Of a stretch of DNA of 22,430 nucleotides, positions 1-6,079 are shown piece after piece (the stretch's first letter is position 1; the number at the start of each line of letters is the position of its first letter). The notes under the pieces were generated by a model. The model saw only the letters and a program-made list of their open reading frames with translations, was not told the origin of the DNA and ran no database searches. The translations under genes were made by a program, and so were the position numbers. The DNA comes from an uncultured Flavobacteriales bacterium. GTDB lineage: Bacteria; Bacteroidota; Bacteroidia; Flavobacteriales_D; Sanyastnellaceae. The DNA lies in the NCBI GenBank assembly GCA_937967465.1, contig CALBSW010000204.1, positions 1-22,430 of the forward strand. Direction: 5' to 3'.

Positions 1-393
1 TGCCGGGGATCTCGCCGGTCGCCACGGCGGCGGGCGCGTGGCAGCCGCTGCAGAGAAGGCGTCCTTGAAGCCGTCATAGCTGCCGAACGCGGCATCGATG
101 GCCGCAGCGAGGTCGCCGCTCGGCGCCCCCCCACCGTTGGGAGACATGCTCGTCCAGAAGAGGTTGTGGTTGAAGTAGCCACCGCCGTTGTTGCGGACTG
201 CGCCGTTTCCGGAGTCCTGGGCGCACAGGTCCTCAATGGACTTGCCGGCCATGTCGGTACCGTCGATCGCGGCATTCAGCTTGGCCGTGTATCCGGCGTG
301 GTGCTTGCCGTGGTGGATCTCCATCGTCCGCGCGTCGATGTGCGGCTCAAGGGCGTCGTAAGCGTAGGGGAGTTGGGGAAGTTCGAAAGCCAT
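1..393 (-). CDS. Superoxide dismutase (Fe/Mn family), 3' end missing
   Basis: Fe/Mn superoxide dismutases convert superoxide to oxygen and hydrogen peroxide in the cytoplasm. The gene starts at ATG 393 and reads MAFELPQLPYAYDALEPHID, a standard start for the family. Visible landmarks are the first metal-ligand region EIHHGKHHAGY (about residues 25-35), RNNGGGYFNHNLFW with the second ligand His (about residues 70-83), and FKDAFSAAAATR up to residue 120. The family then continues with FGSGWAWL, but here the last 11 codons (positions 1-33) read proline/arginine-rich residues in this frame and match SOD in no frame. The C-terminal Asp and His ligands lie outside the window or are lost. It follows the S41 protease gene on the same strand with a 47-nt gap and has its own promoter box. 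The identity of the first 120 residues is secure; the last 36 nt or so may be an assembly error. Confidence 0.88.
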   Translation of the reverse strand, partial: MAFELPQLPYAYDALEPHIDARTMEIHHGKHHAGYTAKLNAAIDGTDMAGKSIEDLCAQDSGNGAVRNNGGGYFNHNLFWTSMSPNGGGAPSGDLAAAIDAAFGSYDGFKDAFSAAAATRPPPWRPARSPA

Positions 394-435
394 GTTCAAG
401 GGGTTCAATGGGATTGTACACCTGTCGGTGCGGGT

Positions 436-443
436 CAAAATTA
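436..443 (-). promoter_or_regulatory. Bacteroidota -7 box upstream of SOD
   Basis: On the minus strand TAATTTTG matches the Bacteroidota -7 consensus TAnnTTTG exactly. It starts on the stop codon of the S41 protease gene and ends 42 nt before the SOD ATG. I see no clear -33 TTG at the expected distance. SOD could therefore be transcribed independently of the upstream gene. Confidence 0.5.
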
Positions 444-2081
444 ATCTTCTTCAGCGGGTTCGAGCAGGGCGTCCAAGCGACCAAAGGTGGCCACGGCTTC
501 CACCCATTCTGCATCGCCACGCAACGCAGCGCGGTGACCGGCGGATTCGCCCCAAACATTGTGGGCGATGCGCTCTGCAAGCCGGCGGCGACTGAGCACC
601 ATGGACCGGTCGCGGTCTTCATCGGGCAGATAGGTCTCGTCAATCAAGGCCCCGACCCCGAGGTCCAGCCCGTCGTCCACGGCGTCGAGGAAAGCGGCCA
701 CGTCGGGGTACGCCAACCACTCGGCCCTGCGTTCGGACGCCAAACGGAAGGCCTGCTCCCGCAGGCGGCCCGCATAGACCAGCTCGCGGAAGGAAGCCGG
801 AAATCCAGTGGTGTCGAGGGGGACGAAGACGTCCGGTGCGATGCCGCCGCCGCCGTAGACCGTCCGCCCTCCCATGGTCGGATAGGCGAGGGAATCCACA
901 CGAAGGACGCTGTCCGCCTCCACGTATTCTCCCCGCTCTTGCCGTTGGAGCCATTCCTCCTCGTAGTCCACTTCCCCACCATAAGGACGCTGAATGCTGC
1001 GGCCGCTGGGGGTGTAGTACCGGGCCACTGTCAGTCGCAAGGCGCCGCGGTCGGCCACAGGGAATTCCTCATGAACCAGGCCCTTGCCGAAGGTGCGCCG
1101 GCCGACGATGGCTGCGCGATCGTGGTCTTGCAAGGCGCCCGCAAAAATCTCGCTGGCGCTGGCACTGCCTTCGTCCACCAGGACCACCAGCGGTTGCCTG
1201 CGGAACCGGCCCGGCCGCTCCGTCACGTACTCCCGGCGGGGCTGGGCGGTGCCTTCCGTGTAGACGACCAGCTCCCCTTCATCGAGGAAGCGTTCCACCA
1301 TGGGCACAGCCGCATGCAAGTACCCACCGCCATTGCCGCGCAGATCCAGCACGAAGCGCTCGGCGCCGGCTTCCTCGAGCGCCGTCAGGGCGGCTTCGAA
1401 TTCTTCGTGGGTGTTGCGGGCGAAGCGCACCACCTTGAGGTAGCCGATGCGGTCGGGCATCAATTCGGCCGCCACCACACTGTGGATGGGGATTCGGCCG
1501 CGGCGAATGGCCACCTCGACCCTTCCGCTGTCCGCGGCGCCAGGCCGGAACAATCCAAGCTTGACCTCCGTGCCGGACGGCCCCTTCAGGAGCTTCATGA
1601 CCTTGGTGTTGGACAATCCGGTCCCGGCGATGACACTGTCGTCCACGGACACGATGCGGTCTCCGGACAGGACACCCGCTTCAGAGCTGGGTCCTCCCGG
1701 AATGGGGGTGACCACCATGATGGTGTCGTCCTGCAGCATGAATTCGACACCGATGCCTTCGAAGTTGCCCTCCATGGGCTCGGCCATGGCAGCCAACTCC
1801 TCTGCGCTGAACCAATCGCTGTGGGGGTCCAGCTCGTCCAGAATGGCATCAATGGCCACATCCGTCAAGCGGTTCCGGTCCACCGGATCGACATACATGC
1901 GATCGATGCGGTCCAGCACGGAGCTCAACACCTGTCCGGAAGGAACGAACCGGGGCTCGGCAAATTCCCAAGCGCCCCGCCCTTCGCCCAAACCGCGGCC
2001 GAGGTAAGCCCCCAGACAGAGGGCGGTTCCCAAGGCGAGGGGCAACCAGGCACGTGGCATGGGGGGGCGATCAGTCGACAT
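441..2081 (-). CDS. S41 family carboxyl-terminal processing protease
   Basis: This is a serine protease of the CtpA/Prc type, which cleaves substrates near their C-termini in the cell envelope. A short N-terminal segment is followed by a hydrophobic stretch (about residues 11-28), likely a signal anchor or signal peptide. A PDZ domain covers about residues 105-190 (PIPGGPSSEAGVLSGDRI), then the protease core with FVLDLRGNGGG (about 243-253). The catalytic Ser is S308 in GSASASE and the Lys is K333 in FGKG; the 25-residue spacing is that of the Ser-Lys dyad of CtpA enzymes. About 200 further residues form a C-terminal extension. The start is ATG 2081, overlapping the deaminase stop by 11 nt; ATG 2060 is an equally possible start with a C7 run between the two. 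Length is about 546 residues, usual for Bacteroidota S41 proteins. The substrate is unknown. Confidence 0.9.
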   Translation of the reverse strand: MSTDRPPMPRAWLPLALGTALCLGAYLGRGLGEGRGAWEFAEPRFVPSGQVLSSVLDRIDRMYVDPVDRNRLTDVAIDAILDELDPHSDWFSAEELAAMAEPMEGNFEGIGVEFMLQDDTIMVVTPIPGGPSSEAGVLSGDRIVSVDDSVIAGTGLSNTKVMKLLKGPSGTEVKLGLFRPGAADSGRVEVAIRRGRIPIHSVVAAELMPDRIGYLKVVRFARNTHEEFEAALTALEEAGAERFVLDLRGNGGGYLHAAVPMVERFLDEGELVVYTEGTAQPRREYVTERPGRFRRQPLVVLVDEGSASASEIFAGALQDHDRAAIVGRRTFGKGLVHEEFPVADRGALRLTVARYYTPSGRSIQRPYGGEVDYEEEWLQRQERGEYVEADSVLRVDSLAYPTMGGRTVYGGGGIAPDVFVPLDTTGFPASFRELVYAGRLREQAFRLASERRAEWLAYPDVAAFLDAVDDGLDLGVGALIDETYLPDEDRDRSMVLSRRRLAERIAHNVWGESAGHRAALRGDAEWVEAVATFGRLDALLEPAEED

Positions 2082-2493
2082 CCGGGTAACGTACAATCTC
2101 CACCCCTGCTTGGTTCAGGAAATTCAAGCCGGAGTCGTCCTTGTAGGCGTCGACGTAGACCACGCGGCGGATGCCCACCTGGTGAATGAGCTTGGCGCAG
2201 TCCCGACAGGGTGACAAGGTGATGTACAGCGTGGCGCCTTGAGCCGTGTGGGTGGACCGGGCCAATTTGGTGATGGCATTGGCTTCGGCGTGAAGCACAT
2301 ACCAATGGGTCTCGCCCTCGGCATTCTCGCACGCATTGGGGAATCCGCTCGGCGTTCCGTTGTACCCATCGGACACGATCATCCCATCGCGCACAATGAG
2401 GGCCCCCACCTGCTTTCGGGTGCAATGCGACAGCTGCGCCCATTGACGCGCCATCCGGAGGTAAGCCCGGTCGTATCGCTCTTGCTTGTCCAT
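2071..2493 (-). CDS. dCMP deaminase family protein
   Basis: This is a zinc-dependent cytidine/deoxycytidylate deaminase family protein of 140 residues. dCMP deaminases make dUMP, the precursor for dTMP synthesis, in the cytoplasm. The protein reads MDKQERYDRAYLRMARQWAQ and then KQVGALIV, GYNGTPSGFPNACE, the zinc and proton-shuttle motif HAE at residues 68-70, and the zinc Cys pair SPCRDC at residues 94-99. The start at ATG 2493 gives the normal family length; the frame stays open upstream, but the extra residues look like noise. It is divergent from the cobalamin adenosyltransferase gene across 108 nt and is followed with overlap by the S41 protease gene, so the two probably share a transcript. 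A ComEB-type name would be possible, but nothing here suggests a competence role. Confidence 0.93.
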   Translation of the reverse strand: MDKQERYDRAYLRMARQWAQLSHCTRKQVGALIVRDGMIVSDGYNGTPSGFPNACENAEGETHWYVLHAEANAITKLARSTHTAQGATLYITLSPCRDCAKLIHQVGIRRVVYVDAYKDDSGLNFLNQAGVEIVRYPDVD

Positions 2494-2515
2494 GTGTGCA
2501 GTGCGTTCCACGGCA

Positions 2516-2523
2516 CGAAGGTA
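2516..2523 (-). promoter_or_regulatory. Possible -7 box upstream of dCMP deaminase
   Basis: On the minus strand TACCTTCG differs from TAnnTTTG at one position and lies 22 nt before the deaminase ATG. No convincing -33 element was found. This is a weak candidate, placed where a promoter for the deaminase-protease pair is expected. Confidence 0.3.
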
Positions 2524-2589
2524 GGTCGGCGACACCGGCAGAAGAGGCCCGGTGACGGACCCGGGGCGGCGGATTGCCTCGGACTTGTT

Positions 2590-2597
2590 CACCTTTG
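2590..2597 (+). promoter_or_regulatory. Possible -7 box directly before the cobalamin adenosyltransferase start
   Basis: CACCTTTG matches TAnnTTTG at all fixed positions but the first and lies only 4 nt before ATG 2602. If used, transcription would begin at or next to the start codon. No -33 TTG is present at 17-23 nt. Confidence 0.3.
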
Positions 2598-2601
2598 CCC
2601 C

Positions 2602-3159
2602 ATGCGCATCTACACCCGCACAGGCGATGGTGGGGAAACTTCCCTGTTCAATGGCACCCGCGTCCAGAAGGACGACGCCCGCATCGAAGCCTATGGCACC
2701 CTCGACGAGCTCAATGCCGTGGTGGGGGGACTGCTCGACCACGAGCTCCTCGCCAACCAGAACGAGCCCATCCGGGACATTCAGGACCACTTGTTCCGCA
2801 TCGGCAGTGTCTTCGCCGATCCCGAAGGGCCCCGGCCCGGCGCCCTGACCACCGATGACGGGGACATCGCCTCCCTCGAACATTGGATCGACACGCTGGA
2901 AGAGGGCTTGCCTGAACTGCGCCATTTCGTGTTGCCCGGAGGACATCCTGCGCTGAGTCAATGCCATCTGGCCCGCACCGTCTGCCGCCGCGCCGAGCGG
3001 CGTGCGGTGGCCCTCGACCAATTGGTGGCCCAGCCGGAAGTGGCCCTGCGCTACCTCAATCGACTGAGCGACGCCTTCTTCATGCTCGGTCGCCGCGTGG
3101 CCTTCGACGGCGGGGTGAAAGAGGAAAAATGGCCGCGCCCCGCAAAAACCGACCGATAA
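2602..3159 (+). CDS. ATP:cob(I)alamin adenosyltransferase, PduO type
   Basis: The enzyme transfers the adenosyl group of ATP to cob(I)alamin to make adenosylcobalamin, the cofactor of B12-dependent mutases and some ribonucleotide reductases. The 185-residue protein begins MRIYTRTGDGGETSLFNG, the N-terminal ATP-binding signature of the PduO family, followed by RIEAYGTLDELNAVVGG. Near the C-terminus are CRRAERR and YLNRLSDAFFMLGR, the conserved helix residues around the active site. The frame is open upstream, but the family N-terminus falls exactly at ATG 2602. It is divergent from the deaminase gene; a DUF2795 gene follows 82 nt downstream with its own promoter. No cobalamin biosynthesis gene lies in the window, so a salvage role is plausible but not shown. 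Confidence 0.93.
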   Translation: MRIYTRTGDGGETSLFNGTRVQKDDARIEAYGTLDELNAVVGGLLDHELLANQNEPIRDIQDHLFRIGSVFADPEGPRPGALTTDDGDIASLEHWIDTLEEGLPELRHFVLPGGHPALSQCHLARTVCRRAERRAVALDQLVAQPEVALRYLNRLSDAFFMLGRRVAFDGGVKEEKWPRPAKTDR

Positions 3160-3190
3160 CGGAACTTTTTGTGCCCGTGGCGGGTAGGGG

Positions 3191-3220
3191 TTGCACAGAA
3201 TTGCGACTCGGCTACTTTTG
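3191..3220 (+). promoter_or_regulatory. Complete Bacteroidota promoter (TTG-N19-TACTTTTG)
   Basis: A TTG at 3191-3193, a 19-nt spacer, and TACTTTTG at 3213-3220 match the Bacteroidota sigma factor consensus at both -33 and -7. The box ends 21 nt before the ATG of the DUF2795 gene. This is the best promoter in the window. A purine-rich GGAAAG sits directly before the start codon. Confidence 0.75.
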
Positions 3221-3241
3221 CCGCGCCGAACAACAGGAAAG

Positions 3242-3463
3242 ATGTATTGGACTTTGGAACTGGCCTCCTACTTGGAAGACGCCCCCTGGCCCGCCACGAA
3301 GGATGAACTCATTGACTTCGCCATGCGCACGGGTGCCCCGCTTGAAGTGGTGGAGAACCTGCAGCAGATTGAAGACGACCAGGAGTCCTTTGACACGATT
3401 GAAGACATCTGGCCGGACTATCCGTCGAAAGAAGATTTCTTCTTCAACGAGGACGAATACTGA
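3242..3463 (+). CDS. DUF2795-type small acidic protein
   Basis: This 73-residue acidic protein begins MYWTLELASYLEDAPWPATK and ends WPDYPSKEDFFFNEDEY. In between is DELIDFAMRTGAPLEVVENLQ, the helical core I recognise from the conserved DUF2795 protein of flavobacteria and relatives. Length and both ends agree with the family as I recall it. Its function is unknown; I see no catalytic motif, signal peptide or membrane segment, so it is probably a cytoplasmic binding or adaptor protein. It is a single-gene transcription unit: a complete promoter 21 nt upstream and a strong intrinsic terminator 24 nt downstream of the stop. That arrangement suggests independent and possibly high expression. Confidence 0.85.
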   Translation: MYWTLELASYLEDAPWPATKDELIDFAMRTGAPLEVVENLQQIEDDQESFDTIEDIWPDYPSKEDFFFNEDEY

Positions 3464-3486
3464 CGTACCTCCGTCCCCAAACGTTC

Positions 3487-3515
3487 ACGCCGGCCTCACC
3501 GCCGGCGTTTTTTTT
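3487..3515 (+). terminator. Intrinsic terminator after the DUF2795 gene
   Basis: A perfect 8-bp GC-rich stem (ACGCCGGC, loop CTCACC, GCCGGCGT) is followed at once by a run of eight T (3508-3515). It ends 3 nt before the stop codon of the convergent aspartate kinase gene. From the other strand the hairpin has no T-run after it, so it should mainly stop plus-strand transcription. Confidence 0.88.
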
Positions 3516-3518
3516 GCC

Positions 3519-4610
3519 TCATCCAGCCACCTGAACGACGAGGCGCACACATCGGGGCAACGCGCTGTCTGAAGCGGCCTCGACAATCGTGGTCTCCGGA
3601 AATTGGGCCGACCACAATGCACAGGCCTCCTCGCGGTCTCGCCCGATGCAACGCACCGTCCGCTGGCCTTCCTCCACGCTGGACAGCGTCCACAACGCCG
3701 GCAACGGCATATCCGGTGCTGTACCCCGAATGCACGTTCCGGGAGCGGCAGGATCCATGAAACTCCGCACGTGCAGCGGGATGTCCGCACGCCGCAGTGG
3801 CGCCATGGTGTGGGGGTGAAGGACACCGGCACCCGCGCGGCCAAGCAACTCCGCGGTGTTGTGGTCGAGGTGGGACAGCACCTCCGCAGCCGGCCACAGC
3901 CGGGGATCGCCGGTCATGACACCCGGCACATCCTTCCACACGCAAAATCTGTGGGCGGCCAAGGCTTCGGCCAGCAAGGCGCCACTGAAATCCGACCCTT
4001 CCCGGCCCAATGTGGTGGGGGTTCCGGACTCCGAGGAGCCCACGAATCCTTGCATCACCGGAATGACGCCCTCCCAACCCAATGCGGCCGAGCGGATGGC
4101 GTCGGCCGTTTGGACGAGGTCCACCTCCGCAGCGCGATGGGTGCCATTGGTCTTCACCATCGACCAGGCTGAGGTCCATTGGGCAGCCATGCCTTCCCGC
4201 TCAAGGTGGGCAGCCACCAGGCGTGTGGACCAGCGCTCTCCGAATCCAACCACAGCGTCATAGCCCGCGTCGGTGCGCGGCTGTCCAAGAAACGACCCAC
4301 ACACCGCGCGGAACGCGGCCAGATCGCCCTCAAGCAGGTCCGGTGGCAACTCCAAGGCCCCCACCACCTCCATGTGGGACGACACGACCGTGGCGATGAC
4401 CGGTTCGACATCGGTCGCATGCGGCAAAGCCTGCCACACTGCCTCGAGCGCATTGGTCGTCTTGCCCATCGCACTGACCACAATGGCCTGGTTGAACCCG
4501 GCATCCTCAGCACGTTGCAGGTGACGGACGATGTGGGCCAGGTTGCGCACGCCATCCGCATCCCGGACAGAGGCCCCTCCAAACTTGTGGACGACCCAAT
4601 TCCGCTTCAT
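3519..4610 (-). CDS. Aspartate kinase with short C-terminal regulatory region
   Basis: Aspartate kinase phosphorylates L-aspartate, the first step towards lysine, threonine, methionine and diaminopimelate. The 363-residue protein starts MKRNWVVHKFGGASV; KFGG at residues 9-12 is the nucleotide/aspartate-binding signature of the amino-acid kinase fold. Further family motifs are VVSAMGKTTNAL, FGERWSTRL, TTLGREGSDFSGALLA, WKDVPGVMTGDPR and GAGVLHPHTMAPL. The kinase part ends near residue 294, leaving only 69 residues; family members usually carry two ACT domains of about 120-160 residues there. Feedback inhibition may therefore be altered. There is no fused homoserine dehydrogenase. ATG 4610 overlaps the stop of the acetyltransferase gene by 4 nt (ATGA), implying translational coupling. 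A lysC or thrA-type name cannot be assigned from sequence alone. Confidence 0.9.
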   Translation of the reverse strand: MKRNWVVHKFGGASVRDADGVRNLAHIVRHLQRAEDAGFNQAIVVSAMGKTTNALEAVWQALPHATDVEPVIATVVSSHMEVVGALELPPDLLEGDLAAFRAVCGSFLGQPRTDAGYDAVVGFGERWSTRLVAAHLEREGMAAQWTSAWSMVKTNGTHRAAEVDLVQTADAIRSAALGWEGVIPVMQGFVGSSESGTPTTLGREGSDFSGALLAEALAAHRFCVWKDVPGVMTGDPRLWPAAEVLSHLDHNTAELLGRAGAGVLHPHTMAPLRRADIPLHVRSFMDPAAPGTCIRGTAPDMPLPALWTLSSVEEGQRTVRCIGRDREEACALWSAQFPETTIVEAASDSALPRCVRLVVQVAG

Positions 4611-5095
4611 CCTGCGGCCAAGTCTGTCAGCGCCTGGCCTTGCAGCCGACCATTGAGCCACTCACTGTCCACATCGGCACCCAGCGACCGGTAAAATCCG
4701 ATGGCGGGAGCGTTCCAATCCAGGACTTGCCATTGCATGTACGCCATGCCCCGTCGCTGGGTCTCTTGGGCCACGGCTGCAAACAGCTGCCGGCCGTAGC
4801 CCTTGCCCCGCTCTGTGGCGGTGACCACCAGGTCTTCAAGGAACAGGCAGCGCCCGTTCCACGTGCTGTATTTCTCATAGAACAGGGCCATGCCGACCAC
4901 CTCGTCCCGGTCCGCCGGCTCGAGGACCAGCAGGCCATAACCTGGCTCTGCCCCAAAACCGTCCGCCTCGAGTTGTGCTGCGTCGATGTTGACCTGGTCA
5001 CGCGCTTTCTCGTATTCAGCCAGCTCCAGGATCAATGCCCACACTGCTGGCACATCGGCTTTGTCGGCCCATCGGATTCTTCCCTTCCCATGCAT
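4607..5095 (-). CDS. GNAT acetyltransferase, diamine/thialysine (SSAT)-like
   Basis: This 162-residue protein has the GNAT fold and acetylates an amine using acetyl-CoA. The acetyl-CoA pyrophosphate loop is ERGKGYG at about residues 95-101. The segments ELAEYEK (about 24-30), LFYEKYSTWNGRCLFLEDL (about 71-89) and WQVLDWNAPAIGFYRSLGA resemble the spermidine/spermine and thialysine N-acetyltransferase (SSAT1/SSAT2) branch more than generic GNAT proteins. The substrate is not established. The start is ATG 5095, the first ATG in frame; an exact -7 box ends 6 nt before it. The gene is divergent from the CvpA-family gene across 30 nt, and its stop overlaps the aspartate kinase start by 4 nt. Confidence 0.85.
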   Translation of the reverse strand: MHGKGRIRWADKADVPAVWALILELAEYEKARDQVNIDAAQLEADGFGAEPGYGLLVLEPADRDEVVGMALFYEKYSTWNGRCLFLEDLVVTATERGKGYGRQLFAAVAQETQRRGMAYMQWQVLDWNAPAIGFYRSLGADVDSEWLNGRLQGQALTDLAAG

Positions 5096-5101
5096 GCACT
5101 G

Positions 5102-5109
5102 CAAACGTA
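5102..5109 (-). promoter_or_regulatory. Bacteroidota -7 box for the acetyltransferase-aspartate kinase pair
   Basis: On the minus strand TACGTTTG matches TAnnTTTG exactly. Only 6 nt separate it from ATG 5095, so the mRNA would be leaderless or nearly so. No strong -33 TTG is visible. Confidence 0.5.
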
Positions 5110-5125
5110 GATTGCGGGTCGCATC

Positions 5126-5629
5126 ATGCCTGAAGGAATTTCTCCACTGGACATCGCATTGGCCCTTCCGTTTCTCTGGGCGGCCATCCGCGGCATCCGC
5201 AAGGGCCTCATCATGGAAATCACCGGCCTCGCGGCCTTGTTTCTCGGTGCCTACGCTGCGCTGTTCTTCTCAGACTTCGCGGCCCAATGGCTGGATGCGG
5301 AATTCGCCATTGGCGAGGCTTACCTCGGCATCACCGCCTTCGCGATCACCTTCCTGGCGGTCGCCATCGGGGTCCACCTGCTGGGCCGTGTCATCGAAAA
5401 ACTCGTGGACATCACGGCACTGAAACCCATGGACCGACTTGGGGGGCTCGTTTTCGCCACAGGCCGGGCTTGGCTGTTCTGGTCCATCGTGGTCATGCTC
5501 GTTCAAGGCACACTGGGTGGCGAGGTGATCCCCTCGGAATGGCGGGAAGGCAGCCACCTCTGGCCTGCCCTCGACGCCAGTGCGCGCTGGCTGTTGCCCA
5601 TCCTCGATCCTTGGATTCCCACCCTCTGA
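5126..5629 (+). CDS. CvpA family inner-membrane protein
   Basis: This 167-residue membrane protein begins MPEGISPLDIALALPFLWAA, then IRGIRKGLIMEITGLAALFLGAYAALFFSDF, the typical start of CvpA-family proteins (named after a colicin V production gene). Four hydrophobic segments are visible at about residues 10-25, 30-48, 67-87 and 109-125. The conserved short loop IRGIRKG between the first two helices supports the family. The role in Bacteroidota is not defined; no active-site motif is expected. The start at ATG 5126 fits the family N-terminus. The gene ends directly against the next start codon (TGA then ATG with no gap), so the two genes are co-transcribed. No promoter box was found in the 30-nt divergent gap on this strand. 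Confidence 0.85.
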   Translation: MPEGISPLDIALALPFLWAAIRGIRKGLIMEITGLAALFLGAYAALFFSDFAAQWLDAEFAIGEAYLGITAFAITFLAVAIGVHLLGRVIEKLVDITALKPMDRLGGLVFATGRAWLFWSIVVMLVQGTLGGEVIPSEWREGSHLWPALDASARWLLPILDPWIPTL

Positions 5630-6079
5630 ATGGCCGACACTGCCTCTTTCATCGCGGGCCTGCCTGAAGACCGCCAAGCCCCGGTCAGCGCCCTGATTGA
5701 CGCCCTACGCGCTCACCTGCCGAAAGGGTTCGCCGAGCATTGTGACGGCCGAATGGTGCACTTCGCAGTGCCGCACAGCCTCTATCCCGACGGCTATCAC
5801 TGCAACCCGAAACAACCGCTTCCATTCATTTCAGTGGCGTCCACCAAAGGACACATCGGCTTGCACCACATGGGCATCTATGCCGACCCGGCGCTGCTGC
5901 AGTTCGTGGAATCCCATTGGGATGTGGCGTCCTGCGGGAAGCTCGACATGGGAAAAGGGTGTGTGCGGTTCAAGAAACCCGAGCGCTTGACGGCTGCGAT
6001 TCCCATGCTGCAGCAGGTCTTCGAGCAGATGTCTCCCGCGCAATGGATCGCGCGCTACGAAGGGGCTTTCAAACGTTGA
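5630..6079 (+). CDS. DUF1801-like protein
   Basis: The 149-residue protein matches my memory of DUF1801 (YdhG-like) proteins: FAEHCDGRMVHFAVPHS, then YHCNPKQPLPFISVASTKGH, IGLHHMGIYADP, and a C-terminal LDMGKGCVRFKKPERLTAA. These small soluble proteins have a YjbR/YdhG-like fold, and their biochemical function is unknown. I see no signal peptide or membrane segment. The start codon touches the stop of the CvpA-family gene. At the 3' end it overlaps the convergent phosphohexomutase gene by 11 nt, so there is no room for a terminator between them. Confidence 0.8.
   Translation: MADTASFIAGLPEDRQAPVSALIDALRAHLPKGFAEHCDGRMVHFAVPHSLYPDGYHCNPKQPLPFISVASTKGHIGLHHMGIYADPALLQFVESHWDVASCGKLDMGKGCVRFKKPERLTAAIPMLQQVFEQMSPAQWIARYEGAFKR

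Noticed and set aside
408..2189. A 593-codon open frame on the plus strand opposite the S41 protease
   Set aside because: It mirrors the protease codon by codon, has no recognisable motifs, and runs across gene ends and intergenic DNA.
2239..2601. N-terminal extension of the cobalamin adenosyltransferase frame
   Set aside because: It lies opposite the deaminase gene and does not resemble the family; the conserved N-terminus begins at ATG 2602.
2494..3021. N-terminal extension of the dCMP deaminase frame
   Set aside because: It overlaps the adenosyltransferase gene on the other strand; the family start and length fit ATG 2493.
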